Shown: positions 27,907-37,215 of the stretch, piece by piece | Layout: every line of letters starts with the position of its first letter | Position numbering within the stretch: the stretch's first letter is position 1 | Source of the DNA: Bulleidia extructa W1219 | Lineage (GTDB): Bacteria; Bacillota_I; Bacilli_A; Erysipelotrichales; Erysipelotrichaceae | NCBI RefSeq assembly: GCF_000177375.1 | Contig: NZ_ADFR01000002.1 | Span: 62,001 to 126,000 of the forward strand | Reading direction: 5' to 3' | DNA: 64,000 nucleotides | Translations under genes and position numbers: made by a program | The notes under the pieces: model-generated | The model's input: only the letters and a program-made list of their open reading frames with translations | Database searches by the model: none | What the model was told of the DNA's origin: nothing

Positions 27907-29256
27907 TTATTCCGTTGTAAGCTGAATAAGATGCTTATATTCTCTTATCAGCAACATAATAGCAATTAAAATAATAACAATGTCATTCAAAGGCAATGCT
28001 AACCATACTCCAAGAACATTTCCTTTCAATAAGCGAGGCAATATCAGTACTAAAGGAACGACAAGTACCAGTTGCCTTAATATCACTAATATTCCGGCTT
28101 GTTTTGCTTTTCCAATGGCTTGAAAATAGGTGACTGTCATGATAAGCACTCCATAGGTAGGAAATATACAGTACATAAGTCGAAAATTGGTTAAACCCGA
28201 ACTCACAGTGGATGAATCAGTGATGAAGGCAGATAATATTTGTACCGGAAAAAATTCGATGATCGTAAAGAAAAGTCCGGCAAGACAAGTAGAACCTATC
28301 ATAAATACATTCATCAGCTTTTTAACTCGTATATACTCTTTAGCTCCGAAATTTGTTCCAACAGCAGGCTGCAACCCTTGACTCATACCCCATATCGGAA
28401 CAAATGCCAACTGCATCACTCTTTGAGCGGCTCCCATAAGAGCTATCTGGCTTCCTCCGCCAAAATGCACAGCTGTATTATAGACAACTGTCATTTGAAC
28501 CAGCATCATAATTTGCATCAGCATAGCACTCATTCCCACAGAGAAAATTTCAGGCAATAAATCTTTGGCCAGTTTTAATCCATGAAAACGGATCACCGGA
28601 CTTTTTTTCAAGAAGTATAGTAAGGTTACTAAAGCCTGAATCATTTGCGAAATCACAGTTGCTATTGCAACAGCCTGTGGTCCTCGAGATGGCATAAACC
28701 GAATAAATACAGGATCCAATATAATATTTAGGATAGCACCGGCCGCCATGATTCCCATTGCGATTTTCATACGTCCCTCTGCTCGAATGATCATATTGGC
28801 ACCCTGCATAAAATTTACGAATATGGAGCCAAGATAGACAGTTCTTAAATAAGAAACCCCCATCTTTAATACCTCTCCATCAGCACCGGATAAACGCAAA
28901 AATTCAGGAGCAACTATCATACCGATAACCATCACTACCGATGATAAAATAATCACCAAGAAAGTAAGATTTCCCATAATCTTATCAATGGTCTCTTGAT
29001 CTTTTTTCCCGATAGCTCTAGAAAGTACAGATCCTGATCCTATTCCTAACAAAACGGCAATTGCATTATTAATCAGTACAAACGGTGATGCCGCGGAAAC
29101 TGCACTCATCGCATTAGTCCCTACCATCTGTCCAACATAAATGGAATCAACAAAGGCATATAAACCCACTATCAGTTGACCTAAAATAGCGGGTAAACTA
29201 AGACTAATCATTAACTTCCAAGGATTTTCCGTCAATAATTTATCACGAACATCCAT
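27907..29256 (-). CDS. MATE family multidrug efflux transporter
   Basis: A 449-residue protein with twelve membrane segments of the MATE family, DinF/NorM-like in bacteria. Recognisable parts are PAILGQLIVGLYAFVDSIYVGQMVGTNAMSAVS at the N-terminus, GIGSGSVLSRAIGKKD, and the repeated second half (GMSQGLQPAVGTNFGAKEY). It exports cationic compounds in exchange for Na+ or H+. It lies at the end of the ECF gene group, just after the exporter remnant, with AGGAGG before the ATG. Confidence 0.9.
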   Translation of the reverse strand: MDVRDKLLTENPWKLMISLSLPAILGQLIVGLYAFVDSIYVGQMVGTNAMSAVSAASPFVLINNAIAVLLGIGSGSVLSRAIGKKDQETIDKIMGNLTFLVIILSSVVMVIGMIVAPEFLRLSGADGEVLKMGVSYLRTVYLGSIFVNFMQGANMIIRAEGRMKIAMGIMAAGAILNIILDPVFIRFMPSRGPQAVAIATVISQMIQALVTLLYFLKKSPVIRFHGLKLAKDLLPEIFSVGMSAMLMQIMMLVQMTVVYNTAVHFGGGSQIALMGAAQRVMQLAFVPIWGMSQGLQPAVGTNFGAKEYIRVKKLMNVFMIGSTCLAGLFFTIIEFFPVQILSAFITDSSTVSSGLTNFRLMYCIFPTYGVLIMTVTYFQAIGKAKQAGILVILRQLVLVVPLVLILPRLLKGNVLGVWLALPLNDIVIILIAIMLLIREYKHLIQLTTE

Positions 29257-29324
29257 TATAAAATCCTCCTTATTTTTTATATTTGATTTATATTTATTCT
29301 GTATTTACGACAAGAATCACTACT

Positions 29325-29610
29325 TTAATTAAAAATTTTAACTACTTCTATTCCTCCTATATATTCAACAGTAGTGGCAACCATAGCTTTAATGGCTTTA
29401 ATAAATCCAGCATAACGCTTCTCATCATCTTTTATCATTCCCATATAACAAATCATTCCAATGAAAAAAGCTATGATTGTCATAATCGTCATCAGTATGA
29501 TCGATTCCAACCCCTGCACCAAGAATAGCAAAAACAACTAAACCGCCAAGCAAACTTTTACAAGACTCAGCAAATTAAAATAAACGATGCACTGTTTTTT
29601 TATGATTCAT
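29325..29610 (-). pseudogene. remnant of an ABC exporter gene
   Basis: The start overlaps the EcfA stop (ATG at 29610, AGGAGGG upstream): MNHKKTVHRLF, then an in-frame TAA, then residues LLGGLVVFAILGAGVG typical of the first membrane helix of an ABC exporter. A frameshift follows and the next block ends AMVATTVEYIGGIEVVKIFN, which matches the helix 4-5 region of exporters (compare AEYVRGIPVIKAF at 55900). The ATPase half is gone. The intact ancestor would have been a further gene of the ECF operon. Confidence 0.75.
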
Positions 29611-31063
29611 TCTGATACCCTCCTGTTAAAATATCCTTTTCGATATGTTCCTTATTCTTCAAATCAGCCACTATGTTTCCACCTGACAACAGCAAAACTC
29701 TAGAACATATTGTTTTTATAAATTCAATATCATGCGTAATAACAAGTAGAATTTTCCCCTGTTCAGAAAGATGCCCTATCATAGTTCCTACTTCTTGCAT
29801 ACTTTTTAAATCAAGACCACTAGTCGGTTCATCAAAAATAAGAATTTCTTTATTGCAAAGCAAACTGATGGCCACTGCTAGTCTTTGTTTCTGCCCTCCT
29901 GAAAGTGACAAGGGATGCCTGCCTTTCAATTCAGACAGAGATAACATTGATAACGTTTCATCAATATCACTCTCATTTGAGACTTTAGTTCCAAGTGTAC
30001 ATTCAGTTTCTACACTATCCGTAAAAAGTTGATGACCGACATCCTGCATAACCATGTAAGATTTTTTAATCCGTTCTTTTGCACTTAATTTTTGGCCATT
30101 GATACATATATTTCCTGATTGTTGTTTGAGTAGACCACATATAGTACGCGCTAATGTTGTTTTCCCTGCTCCATTGGCACCGGTAATTGCGATGATTTCT
30201 CCACCATTTACAGTGAAAGAAATATTTTGCAAAATGATATGATTTCCATATTTGACTTGAATGTTTTTCAACTCTAAAATACGTTCGGAAATATTTTTAA
30301 CCTTACTATTTGTTTCTATTTCAGAAAATTTTCGACACCTAAGTCCCTTACTTTGAATCTGTTTAATAGGCAGTTTACAAAAATCCTGTACGCTCATATC
30401 CTGAACAATTTGACCATCTTGCATGAATATGACTCTATCTACAATATCCATTAAATACCACAAGCGATGTTCGGCAATGATCACCGTTTTTCCTTGTCGC
30501 TTTATTTTTTCTATCAGTTTTTTCAGTTCAAGCACAGCATAAAAATCCAGATTGGAAGAAGGCTCATCCAATACAAAAATATCAGGATTAGTAGCATATA
30601 CAGATGCAAAAGCGATTTTTTGTTTTTCTCCACCGGAAAGTTCAAAAATATTGCGACCTCTTAATTTTTCGATATGCAACTCTTTAATCACCCTTTCCAA
30701 GTGTTGTTTTAATTTTTCAGATTCAAGTGTTCTGTTTTCCAATCCGAAAACAATTTCACTATCTGTATCTGTATTAAAAAACTGTGTTCGTGGATTTTGA
30801 AAAACCGTACCGACGCTATCGGAAAGAGTTGAAATTTCAGTCTCAGCAACATTCATGCCTTTCACTGTTACTTTGCCTGAAATTCTTCCTTCAAAAAAAT
30901 GGGGAATCAATCCATTCACTAACCTTGTTAGTGTCGTTTTTCCACATCCAGATACACCACACAAAAGAACACATTGTCCTTTTGAAATATTTAAGTGTAA
31001 TTCCCGTAAAGATTCTTTTTCCAAATCCTTGTAAGAAAAAGAGAGTTTTATCAATTCAATCAA
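29600..31063 (-). CDS. ECF transporter double ATPase (EcfA-EcfA')
   Basis: A 487-residue protein with two complete ABC cassettes. First half: Walker A GVSGCGKTT (near 37), signature LSGGEKQKIAFA (near 141), Walker B LDEPSSNLD. Second half: Walker A GANGAGKTT (near 293), signature LSGGQKQRLAVA (near 392), Walker B IFDEPTSGLD. It supplies energy to the EcfT/S-component vitamin or metabolite uptake complex. It overlaps ecfT by four bases (ATGA). Confidence 0.9.
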   Translation of the reverse strand: MIELIKLSFSYKDLEKESLRELHLNISKGQCVLLCGVSGCGKTTLTRLVNGLIPHFFEGRISGKVTVKGMNVAETEISTLSDSVGTVFQNPRTQFFNTDTDSEIVFGLENRTLESEKLKQHLERVIKELHIEKLRGRNIFELSGGEKQKIAFASVYATNPDIFVLDEPSSNLDFYAVLELKKLIEKIKRQGKTVIIAEHRLWYLMDIVDRVIFMQDGQIVQDMSVQDFCKLPIKQIQSKGLRCRKFSEIETNSKVKNISERILELKNIQVKYGNHIILQNISFTVNGGEIIAITGANGAGKTTLARTICGLLKQQSGNICINGQKLSAKERIKKSYMVMQDVGHQLFTDSVETECTLGTKVSNESDIDETLSMLSLSELKGRHPLSLSGGQKQRLAVAISLLCNKEILIFDEPTSGLDLKSMQEVGTMIGHLSEQGKILLVITHDIEFIKTICSRVLLLSGGNIVADLKNKEHIEKDILTGGYQNES

Positions 31064-31764
31064 GGAAACACACCCCCTCGTAAAAAGTTAAACAACATCA
31101 CACCAATAATTCCTATATATATCATTACAATCAACGCATCCCAGACTGAAAAACAAACCTTCTCTATACAACTACGTTTTCCTACGTGATCAATGCCCCT
31201 TGTGATTGCAGCCTGAGTGATTTCATCTGAAATTTTAGATGCAGATACCAACATTGGTACATACACATATTCCATGATTCTGATCGGATGTCTCAGAAAT
31301 CCTATCAAAGAAGCATTTATCCCACGAAGAATCATAGCCTCTTTAATATAGTTCCATTCTTCAGACATCGTCGGGAAGTAACGCAATGTCACAGAAAGTG
31401 CAATTGTAAAACCTTTAGAAAAACGCAATCGACTAAACGCCACCAGAAAAGTACTTACTTTTGTCGTATGTATTAAAAATGATCCCAGCATAAAACAAGG
31501 AATCAATTTTCTCATATAGACATCAAACATATAGAAGATGCCGGCGATGGTAACGGGTAATTTCGATACCACAAACAGTTGTAATATCAATAACACCATA
31601 AAGAAAATTCCCTGTTTTATAGCCATTCGAAACTCTTTTGCCTGTAAAAGCAACCATACAGGAATGATTATAAATAGGCATTCTATGACAATGCTTTCAT
31701 TCAGAAAAACAGAAATACTGGTTATGGATAAAATCAGTAATTTTGTTCTGGGATCTAAAACCAT
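31060..31764 (-). CDS. ECF transporter transmembrane component (EcfT)
   Basis: A 234-residue membrane protein with about five hydrophobic segments and the two coupling-helix ARG-like motifs (ILRGINASLIG and AITRGIDHV) that dock on the ATPases. It begins with the conserved LDPRTKLLIL. It starts directly after the S-component gene. Confidence 0.88.
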   Translation of the reverse strand: MVLDPRTKLLILSITSISVFLNESIVIECLFIIIPVWLLLQAKEFRMAIKQGIFFMVLLILQLFVVSKLPVTIAGIFYMFDVYMRKLIPCFMLGSFLIHTTKVSTFLVAFSRLRFSKGFTIALSVTLRYFPTMSEEWNYIKEAMILRGINASLIGFLRHPIRIMEYVYVPMLVSASKISDEITQAAITRGIDHVGKRSCIEKVCFSVWDALIVMIYIGIIGVMLFNFLRGGVFP

Positions 31765-32364
31765 CTAGACAATCCCCACTTTTTCAAAATGTTTTCTCAA
31801 CATTTTTTTGCCAATAAATCCTCCAATAATGGCACAAATCACCGTCCCTAAAATCATTAAAGGGATAATCCACCAATTGGCTCTGATAACATGAATAATT
31901 CCTGCAAAAGAAGAAACGTCCCCTTTTCTACGCATAAATTCATCAAACTGTACCGGCAATATAACCATAGGAATATAAGCCCCCATTGGAGATATCGCAA
32001 ATACACAATAGGCAAATAAATTCTTTCTAAATGATTTGAAATTTCCTGTTGAGCAAATAAAATCTGCTATAAATCCAAAAATGACAAAAAACAAAGACAT
32101 CATCCAAAACATACCGGTTATCAACAACAAAAGACCAGCCAGTATACCAAGTATGGAAAGTGACCCTCGTTTCGGTATTTTAGCGATATATAACATAAAA
32201 ATACTACCTGCGAATAAAGCAACTATCATTGGCATAAACGGAAAAGTAATAGGTGTCATTTGCGCCAAACCGCCTATCACAAAAGCCACCACAAAATAAA
32301 TAAGTGAAAAAACACCTATGGAAATATAATCTCTTGTTAACAAAACAGTTTCATGCTCTTTCAT
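31765..32364 (-). CDS. ECF S-component, MptD/Trep_Strep-type integral membrane protein
   Basis: A 199-residue integral membrane protein with five to six helices, typical of the Trep_Strep/MptD group of putative ECF substrate-binding subunits (PITFPFMPMIVALFAGSIFMLYIAKIPKRGS; NWWIIPLMILGTVICAIIGGFIGKKMLRKHFEKAG-like end). Its substrate is not established. I chose ATG 32364; the ATG at 32376 directly abuts AAAGG, leaving no spacing. First gene of the ECF operon; an inverted repeat precedes it at 32394. Confidence 0.75.
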   Translation of the reverse strand: MKEHETVLLTRDYISIGVFSLIYFVVAFVIGGLAQMTPITFPFMPMIVALFAGSIFMLYIAKIPKRGSLSILGILAGLLLLITGMFWMMSLFFVIFGFIADFICSTGNFKSFRKNLFAYCVFAISPMGAYIPMVILPVQFDEFMRRKGDVSSFAGIIHVIRANWWIIPLMILGTVICAIIGGFIGKKMLRKHFEKVGIV

Positions 32365-32393
32365 AATGAACAACATCCTTTCTCAATAAAAGC

Positions 32394-32409
32394 GTTAGTC
32401 TTAACTAAC
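32394..32409. promoter_or_regulatory. GTTAG-N6-CTAAC operator before the ECF operon
   Basis: GTTAGTCTTAACTAAC is a 6-4-6 inverted repeat in the 56-68 base gap between tetR and the ECF operon. The same GTTAG-N6-CTAAC architecture stands before the ABC-exporter tetR at 57419-57434. This suggests one TetR-type regulator controls both. Confidence 0.6.
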
Positions 32410-32432
32410 TTAAATATTAAAATTTTTAAGGC

Positions 32433-33047
32433 CTATATAAGCCTTAAAAGTCCAGACCATCCAGAATTAAAGAAAATGGCTAGTTCTTCCACATATTCAA
32501 TCGCCTGTTCCCTTGTCATATCATGAACCACCGTTTCAAATGCGGCTGTGAAATAGGCACTGGTAATCATATGATGAAGCTCATGGCTAACACTTCCTGT
32601 CATTTTCCCTTGCTTTCTAAGGAGATCATAGTATTTCTCTGTACGAGATACATCCAATTCAACCAACTCATGAATATAATCCGCGTATTTTGTACCTTCA
32701 GAACAACAAATGATCAGTTTAAATTCTTCAAAATGATCGTAAATATAATTCACAAAATGAAGAAGATATTGCGTAGATAATTCCCTACTTTCATTCGTTT
32801 TATTTTCAGGGATCAAATCAAAATGTGCATCCTGCGCAACTTTGAATTGTTCTATTAAGTGATCTGCCACATCGGAAACAAGTGCTTCAAATAAAGCAGC
32901 TTTATCCGGATAATATCCATAAAAAGCACCCTTTGTAAATCCAGCTTCTGCTACAATTTTTCTAAGGGATGCATCCTTAAACCCTTTTTTCAAAAACTCT
33001 CGTTTGCCAACTTTTAATATTTTTTGTTGTGTTTCTGATATTTTCAT
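32433..33047 (-). CDS. TetR-family regulator of the ECF operon
   Basis: A 204-residue TetR protein: N-terminal helix-turn-helix with DASLRKIVAEAGFTKGAFYGYYPDKAALF (residues 23-52) and an all-helical ligand domain. It is the first gene of the ECF group and has a perfect palindrome 16 bases upstream of its start, which is probably autoregulatory. Ligand unknown; likely a compound linked to the ECF or MATE transporters. Confidence 0.85.
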   Translation of the reverse strand: MKISETQQKILKVGKREFLKKGFKDASLRKIVAEAGFTKGAFYGYYPDKAALFEALVSDVADHLIEQFKVAQDAHFDLIPENKTNESRELSTQYLLHFVNYIYDHFEEFKLIICCSEGTKYADYIHELVELDVSRTEKYYDLLRKQGKMTGSVSHELHHMITSAYFTAAFETVVHDMTREQAIEYVEELAIFFNSGWSGLLRLI

Positions 33048-33062
33048 GGAATACCTCTACAA

Positions 33063-33083
33063 GTATATACCGGCGGTATATAC
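33063..33083. promoter_or_regulatory. perfect palindrome upstream of tetR, likely autorepression operator
   Basis: Two 10-bp arms, GTATATACCG and its reverse complement, around a single G. A second GGTATAT-like copy follows at about 33088-33098. TetR proteins usually bind such 15-21 bp dyads overlapping their own promoter. It differs entirely from the GTTAG-N6-CTAAC site before the ECF genes. Confidence 0.65.
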
Positions 33084-33105
33084 CACTGGTATATTACCAT
33101 ATATG

Positions 33106-33362
33106 TTACTTTCCATCAACAATTCTGGAATAAGCAACTCCCCTTTTTATAAGACTCTTTTATTTGAATGGAAGTAGTTGGAAAATCGAAAAACGATTTA
33201 TTATCAAACATAAAAAGCAGCCAGCTCTACCATTTTGGTTTTGCATGCCGCTAGATTATCTATCCATTATCATTCACAACATATACACTTCTTCTATCAA
33301 TATAGTCATCTAATCCTTACTTTTTCAATCAGGAAAATATGTTCTCATATCCAATCATCCAT
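33106..33362. other. 257-bp spacer upstream of tetR
   Basis: No gene, terminator or RNA that I can support. A plus-strand frame at 33235 has no ribosome binding site and lies mostly in simple AT-rich sequence. Confidence 0.35.
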
Positions 33363-33878
33363 TCACCTATATTTATACTCTATTTTTCTTTTCCTAAAAT
33401 CTTTTATGAGATCGTCATGTAATTTTTGAAGATCCGTTCGAATAAATCCTGCAATTCCAAGGCGAAACTGTTGCCTCAACCTCTTACCCTTTAACTTGAC
33501 CAATACTTTAAACCCATAACTGCTGTCTGCTTGCCTATACTTTTTAATTGTGATATTTTCTATTTTTTCAATTGGAATAGGAGAAAATCTCGAATGAATG
33601 TAAAGTTTATCTCCAGAAAAATAATAACATTTAGCTCCAGTATGTTTGTAAGTTAAATAAAACCACAAACTCGCTGATGTTACATATATAAAATAACCAT
33701 ACCAAATCACAATGAACGATATGAGAAGATAAGTAAAAATTTGGAAAAATAAAAATGCCTCTTTTTTAATGATCATCCTCAAAATATCCTCATTCCATGT
33801 CCAAAGACCAACTATAACAGGTAAAATGACAAGTACCATAAATACAACATATAAAATAAGAATGCCTCTTTTTTTCAT
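33363..33878 (-). CDS. hypothetical membrane protein with PH-like tail
   Basis: A 171-residue protein with two membrane helices (about 6-27 and 43-72) followed by a beta-rich, basic cytoplasmic region (residues 80-165: YYFSGDKLYIHSRFSPIPIEKIENITIKK), the usual look of bacterial PH-domain (DUF304-like) proteins. Function unknown. It is flanked by other small genes on the same strand but with sizeable gaps. Confidence 0.5.
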   Translation of the reverse strand: MKKRGILILYVVFMVLVILPVIVGLWTWNEDILRMIIKKEAFLFFQIFTYLLISFIVIWYGYFIYVTSASLWFYLTYKHTGAKCYYFSGDKLYIHSRFSPIPIEKIENITIKKYRQADSSYGFKVLVKLKGKRLRQQFRLGIAGFIRTDLQKLHDDLIKDFRKRKIEYKYR

Positions 33879-33921
33879 AAACGCAAAACACTTCTCCTGC
33901 CTACCACTTATTTACCTTAGC

Positions 33922-34359
33922 TTACCTCTTTGACATATACTTTTGCACTTCAGCAAAAGTCAATTTTCTCACTTGCGTATTCGCATACTCTTTATATTCT
34001 TCCACTATAAAAACCGGTTTCATTTTCTCACAATTTTTCTTCTTATTCTTGTTTAAGTAGAGCTTTAGTTCTTCATCATCTACAAATATTTTATAAAAAA
34101 GATGTCCTTTTTCATTTCTCAACTCATAAATACCACAAGCTTTTTGATTTGTATAATCAGCCGTTCTTAAATACAACTTCGCTATCTCTAAGGATTTAAA
34201 CGGAAAATTCCATCTTTGAAGTCCTCTACTAGATTCCTTTTCAATACAAATACAACGCCCACATGTTCCACAAATGTATTGTGTATGGTGATTCAAACAA
34301 TCGAGAGGATGTAATAACGGAGTTTTTCTATTGTCTATTGCATAACACTCTTTGCACAT
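33922..34359 (-). CDS. hypothetical Cys-rich protein (putative zinc-ribbon)
   Basis: A 145-residue soluble protein. The N-terminus MCKECYAIDNRKTPLLHPLDC and ICGTCGRCICIE provide four or more Cys pairs that could hold one or two zinc ions, followed by an alpha/beta region with a lysine-rich loop (LNKNKKKNCEK). I recall similar uncharacterised Firmicute proteins but no function. Start with TTGAAGAAAAAA upstream, a modest ribosome site. Confidence 0.5.
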   Translation of the reverse strand: MCKECYAIDNRKTPLLHPLDCLNHHTQYICGTCGRCICIEKESSRGLQRWNFPFKSLEIAKLYLRTADYTNQKACGIYELRNEKGHLFYKIFVDDEELKLYLNKNKKKNCEKMKPVFIVEEYKEYANTQVRKLTFAEVQKYMSKR

Positions 34360-34609
34360 TTTTTCTTCAAGTTCCTATTTCCATTATAATGCATAAGCCT
34401 CATTTTTAAATAATCATTAAATGATCTCTTCAATACATCGTAAATGATCCACAAACACTTATGACACGAAAAAAGCTGTCATATTTATTTCAAGATCATC
34501 CGTTGAAATACTATTTATCAGAATAAAGAAATTTCTTTGAGACATAAATTCTTGCCATAAATGGAATATATCAAGTATCTTCAACACTCTACCATATTTC
34601 TTACTGATG

Positions 34610-35107
34610 TCACTTTTTCCAAGGGATACATCTGTTTACTCTTTGGCAATAATGGATATACTCTTCACCATATAAATCATATAACCATTTTTCTTCTGTA
34701 TATTTCATCAACATCGTCATAAAAGCCCAATACACAAATGGTAAAAAAAGCAGTATAAGATTAGCATAAATACATAAAATTCCTGTACAAACAAACATGA
34801 ATGCACTATAGATTGGATTACGGACATACGCATAAACCCCTGTTATGATGAGTTGATTTTTCTTAACATAAGTGTCAATTTTATCAAAAAACACCGCTTT
34901 CAAATACAGGATCACACCAAGCAAGATGCTAATAATACCCAATATTCTAAATAGAATTTCTAATTTTGGTATACCTATAAAAGGAATCCTATTCATAATA
35001 GAAAGAGCGATTCCGACAACGGTCAAAATGATAATAACCACAACATATAACGGACCTATCCCCATAATTGGTAAATGTTTATTTTGTATTTTTTTCTCTC
35101 TCATCAA
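34610..35107 (-). CDS. isoprenylcysteine-carboxyl-methyltransferase-like (ICMT/PEMT) membrane protein
   Basis: A 165-residue integral membrane protein with four to five helices and the C-terminal S-adenosylmethionine-binding signature of this group: GVYAYVRNPIYSAFMF followed by EEKWLYDLYGEEYIHYCQRVNRCIP. Bacterial members methylate small lipids, phospholipids or unknown acceptors. The gene appears monocistronic. Confidence 0.75.
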   Translation of the reverse strand: MMREKKIQNKHLPIMGIGPLYVVVIIILTVVGIALSIMNRIPFIGIPKLEILFRILGIISILLGVILYLKAVFFDKIDTYVKKNQLIITGVYAYVRNPIYSAFMFVCTGILCIYANLILLFLPFVYWAFMTMLMKYTEEKWLYDLYGEEYIHYCQRVNRCIPWKK

Positions 35108-35337
35108 AAGTATCCCACCTATTAAGTAATTTTAATCATTTATGAGTTAACCATGTAGCACAAATACTTACTTTGACATCATTATCAATCTATCCTATTT
35201 ACTTTCTACCAATCCCTTCTTCAAAGAACATTGGACCATTTTTACTTCTGAATACAATCCGACCAACCCTATTCTTGAGTCAACAGAAATGAAGCACTTT
35301 AAGTATAGATATTAATGATTCAACTAATTGATCAAGT

Positions 35338-35871
35338 TCAAAATCTATCTTTTAAATCCAAATACATCTGGTAATACTTATTAATACACTCTTTCCGGAA
35401 AGGATCTTCTTCCTTTTCCATCATCTCGATTAAATTCTCCATAGATCTTTCAACCACTTCCTTTAAGTCATCTGAATAGACATATTCTTCTCCATGATCT
35501 CGATATTCATCTTCATCTAAAATCACATAGCTTCGATCGGGAAATAATTTAACATCTAAATCATAATCCACATTCTTGATAGCCTCTCCATCATATAAAC
35601 TGGGAGAAGCTAAGTTACAATAATAATAAATGCCACTATGACGAATCATAGATATCACATTAAACCATCTCTTCTTATAAAAGAAACAGACCGCCGGTTC
35701 TCTGGTAACCCATTTACGCCCATCTGATTCAATTACCCATGCACGATCTGTAACAGCCACTATTTTTTCTTCATCTGCTTCTAAAACAAAAGCCTTACAC
35801 CAGGTTCTATGTAGCGAACCATCATGTTTAAAAGATTGGACATAGACTGTATCTTTAACTTTTGGATTCAT
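35338..35871 (-). CDS. DUF402 / UPF0374-type nucleoside phosphatase
   Basis: A 177-residue protein of the UPF0374 family (B. subtilis YgaC, staphylococcal Ntdp). The DUF402 core is visible in WVTREPAVCFFYKKRWFNVISMIRHSGIYYYCNLASP and NVDYDLDVKLFPDRSYVILDEDEYRDH, with the acidic residues that bind divalent metal. The staphylococcal member hydrolyses nucleoside tri- and diphosphates and affects virulence-factor expression. Likely monocistronic. Confidence 0.78.
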   Translation of the reverse strand: MNPKVKDTVYVQSFKHDGSLHRTWCKAFVLEADEEKIVAVTDRAWVIESDGRKWVTREPAVCFFYKKRWFNVISMIRHSGIYYYCNLASPSLYDGEAIKNVDYDLDVKLFPDRSYVILDEDEYRDHGEEYVYSDDLKEVVERSMENLIEMMEKEEDPFRKECINKYYQMYLDLKDRF

Positions 35872-35950
35872 CTAGTCTCCTTCCTTTTTTCGTTTTTTAT
35901 TCTACTCCAAACCACCAAAATTGTCGAAATATGACTTTTTAGAGTAAACT

Positions 35951-36409
35951 ATGGATATGACAATTCTAGAGCAACAAACACGATCTCTTTTAGAAGAGAC
36001 AGATTTCATAGCCGCTACAAGTAATCTGACGGCTTTTATGAATCAATTATTTCCTAATATAAATTGGATCGGGTTTTATTTTGTAAAAAATAATGAACTG
36101 GTTTTAGGACCATTCCAGGGAAAAATAGCTTGTACCCATATCCCATTTGAAAAAGGCATTTGTGGAAGATGTTATCGTGAAAAAAGATTACTGAACATTC
36201 CCGATGTTTTAAGCATTCAAGATCACATTGCTTGTGATAGTGCATCACGAAGTGAACTTTGTATTCCCATTCTGAAAGAGAATAACTGTATCGGCATGCT
36301 TGATATAGATGCTCCCATTAAAAATCGCTTCACTAAAGAGGATGAAAAAAAGGCATCCTTGATCGTTTCTCTTTATGAGAAAGCTATTCAAGAACACCGT
36401 TGGTTTTAA
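35951..36409 (+). CDS. msrC: free methionine-(R)-sulfoxide reductase (GAF type)
   Basis: A 152-residue GAF-domain enzyme reducing free Met-R-sulfoxide. The three redox cysteines of the family are all present: Cys61 (KIACTHIP), Cys71 (GICGRC) and Cys95 (HIACDSASRSE), along with the INWIGFYF signature. An extra Cys74 follows the second. The gene is convergent with the AAC(3)-like gene, overlapping it by four bases at the 3' ends. Confidence 0.9.
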   Translation: MDMTILEQQTRSLLEETDFIAATSNLTAFMNQLFPNINWIGFYFVKNNELVLGPFQGKIACTHIPFEKGICGRCYREKRLLNIPDVLSIQDHIACDSASRSELCIPILKENNCIGMLDIDAPIKNRFTKEDEKKASLIVSLYEKAIQEHRWF

Positions 36410-37215
36410 CGATACAAATCAAACACACTTGAATTTTCTAAATACCGAGTAGCTTCATCAATAGCCGCTGTAGCGGAAAAGAGCATCACTTTGCAGCCAC
36501 AAATCGTGGTTTCTCTAAGAAGCTCTTTTTTTCTTAAAATCTGCTCGACTTTTACAAAATCATCGCTATCTAGTTGAAGATCTAAATATTCTTTCCATTT
36601 AGAACCTTCTTTTGTGTCTACCATAGCTCCTTGAATTTGAATTGGGCGACAATCTGAGCGATATTCTGCTAAATGCAGTGCGGTACAACTGGACAAGTCT
36701 ACTCCCATCAATAAAATATATCCCTTTAATTCATATAAGCGAGCGGCTGGACTTTCTTCACTCAATGGAAAATGCAAAGATTGACCGTTCACCAGTAATT
36801 TAGCATACCTACCCCAAGCCGCATAAGAAAAACTCGGATGTTTCGAACTGACTACACCTTCTCGATGCTGAAAATTTAAGACCACAGAACCCATATAGTG
36901 AGTATCCGAACTTTCCGGATCGAAGGCGGGAATTTCTTGACGCACCGTTTTCCAAAGTTCTGGTGAAATAGGAGGATATTGCCAATCACTAGGCTCACTA
37001 TTATCCGCTACTTGCGTTGGCATTAAAATCGTTCCCCCGTTTTGACACAACTCTAAAAGACCATCCACAATGGTTTTCGCTCCGCCCACTACATAATTAA
37101 AAGCTGACATTTTGGTATGCACCTCTAAAATTTGGCTACCGGTAATCCCCAACATTTGTAAACCGGAAATCAATTTTTCTTTGGTCAATACTTCAGAAAG
37201 TTCGGTTTCATTCAT
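36406..37215 (-). CDS. aminoglycoside N(3)-acetyltransferase-family protein
   Basis: A 269-residue protein of the AAC(3)/antibiotic acetyltransferase family: LEVHTKMSAFNYVVGGAKTIVDGL (acetyl-CoA pocket) near residue 30, GGTILMPTQ, FDPESSDTHYMGSV and a C-terminal TALHLAEY carrying the conserved His. True AAC(3) enzymes modify aminoglycosides, but many family members are not resistance factors. It starts exactly where psuG ends, so it is third in the psuK-psuG operon, which argues for a metabolic acceptor instead. Resistance should not be assumed. Confidence 0.75.
   Translation of the reverse strand: MNETELSEVLTKEKLISGLQMLGITGSQILEVHTKMSAFNYVVGGAKTIVDGLLELCQNGGTILMPTQVADNSEPSDWQYPPISPELWKTVRQEIPAFDPESSDTHYMGSVVLNFQHREGVVSSKHPSFSYAAWGRYAKLLVNGQSLHFPLSEESPAARLYELKGYILLMGVDLSSCTALHLAEYRSDCRPIQIQGAMVDTKEGSKWKEYLDLQLDSDDFVKVEQILRKKELLRETTICGCKVMLFSATAAIDEATRYLENSSVFDLYR

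Noticed and set aside
33235-33429. 64-codon plus-strand ORF
   Set aside because: Overlaps the end of the convergent membrane-protein gene and is AT-driven sequence without a start signal.
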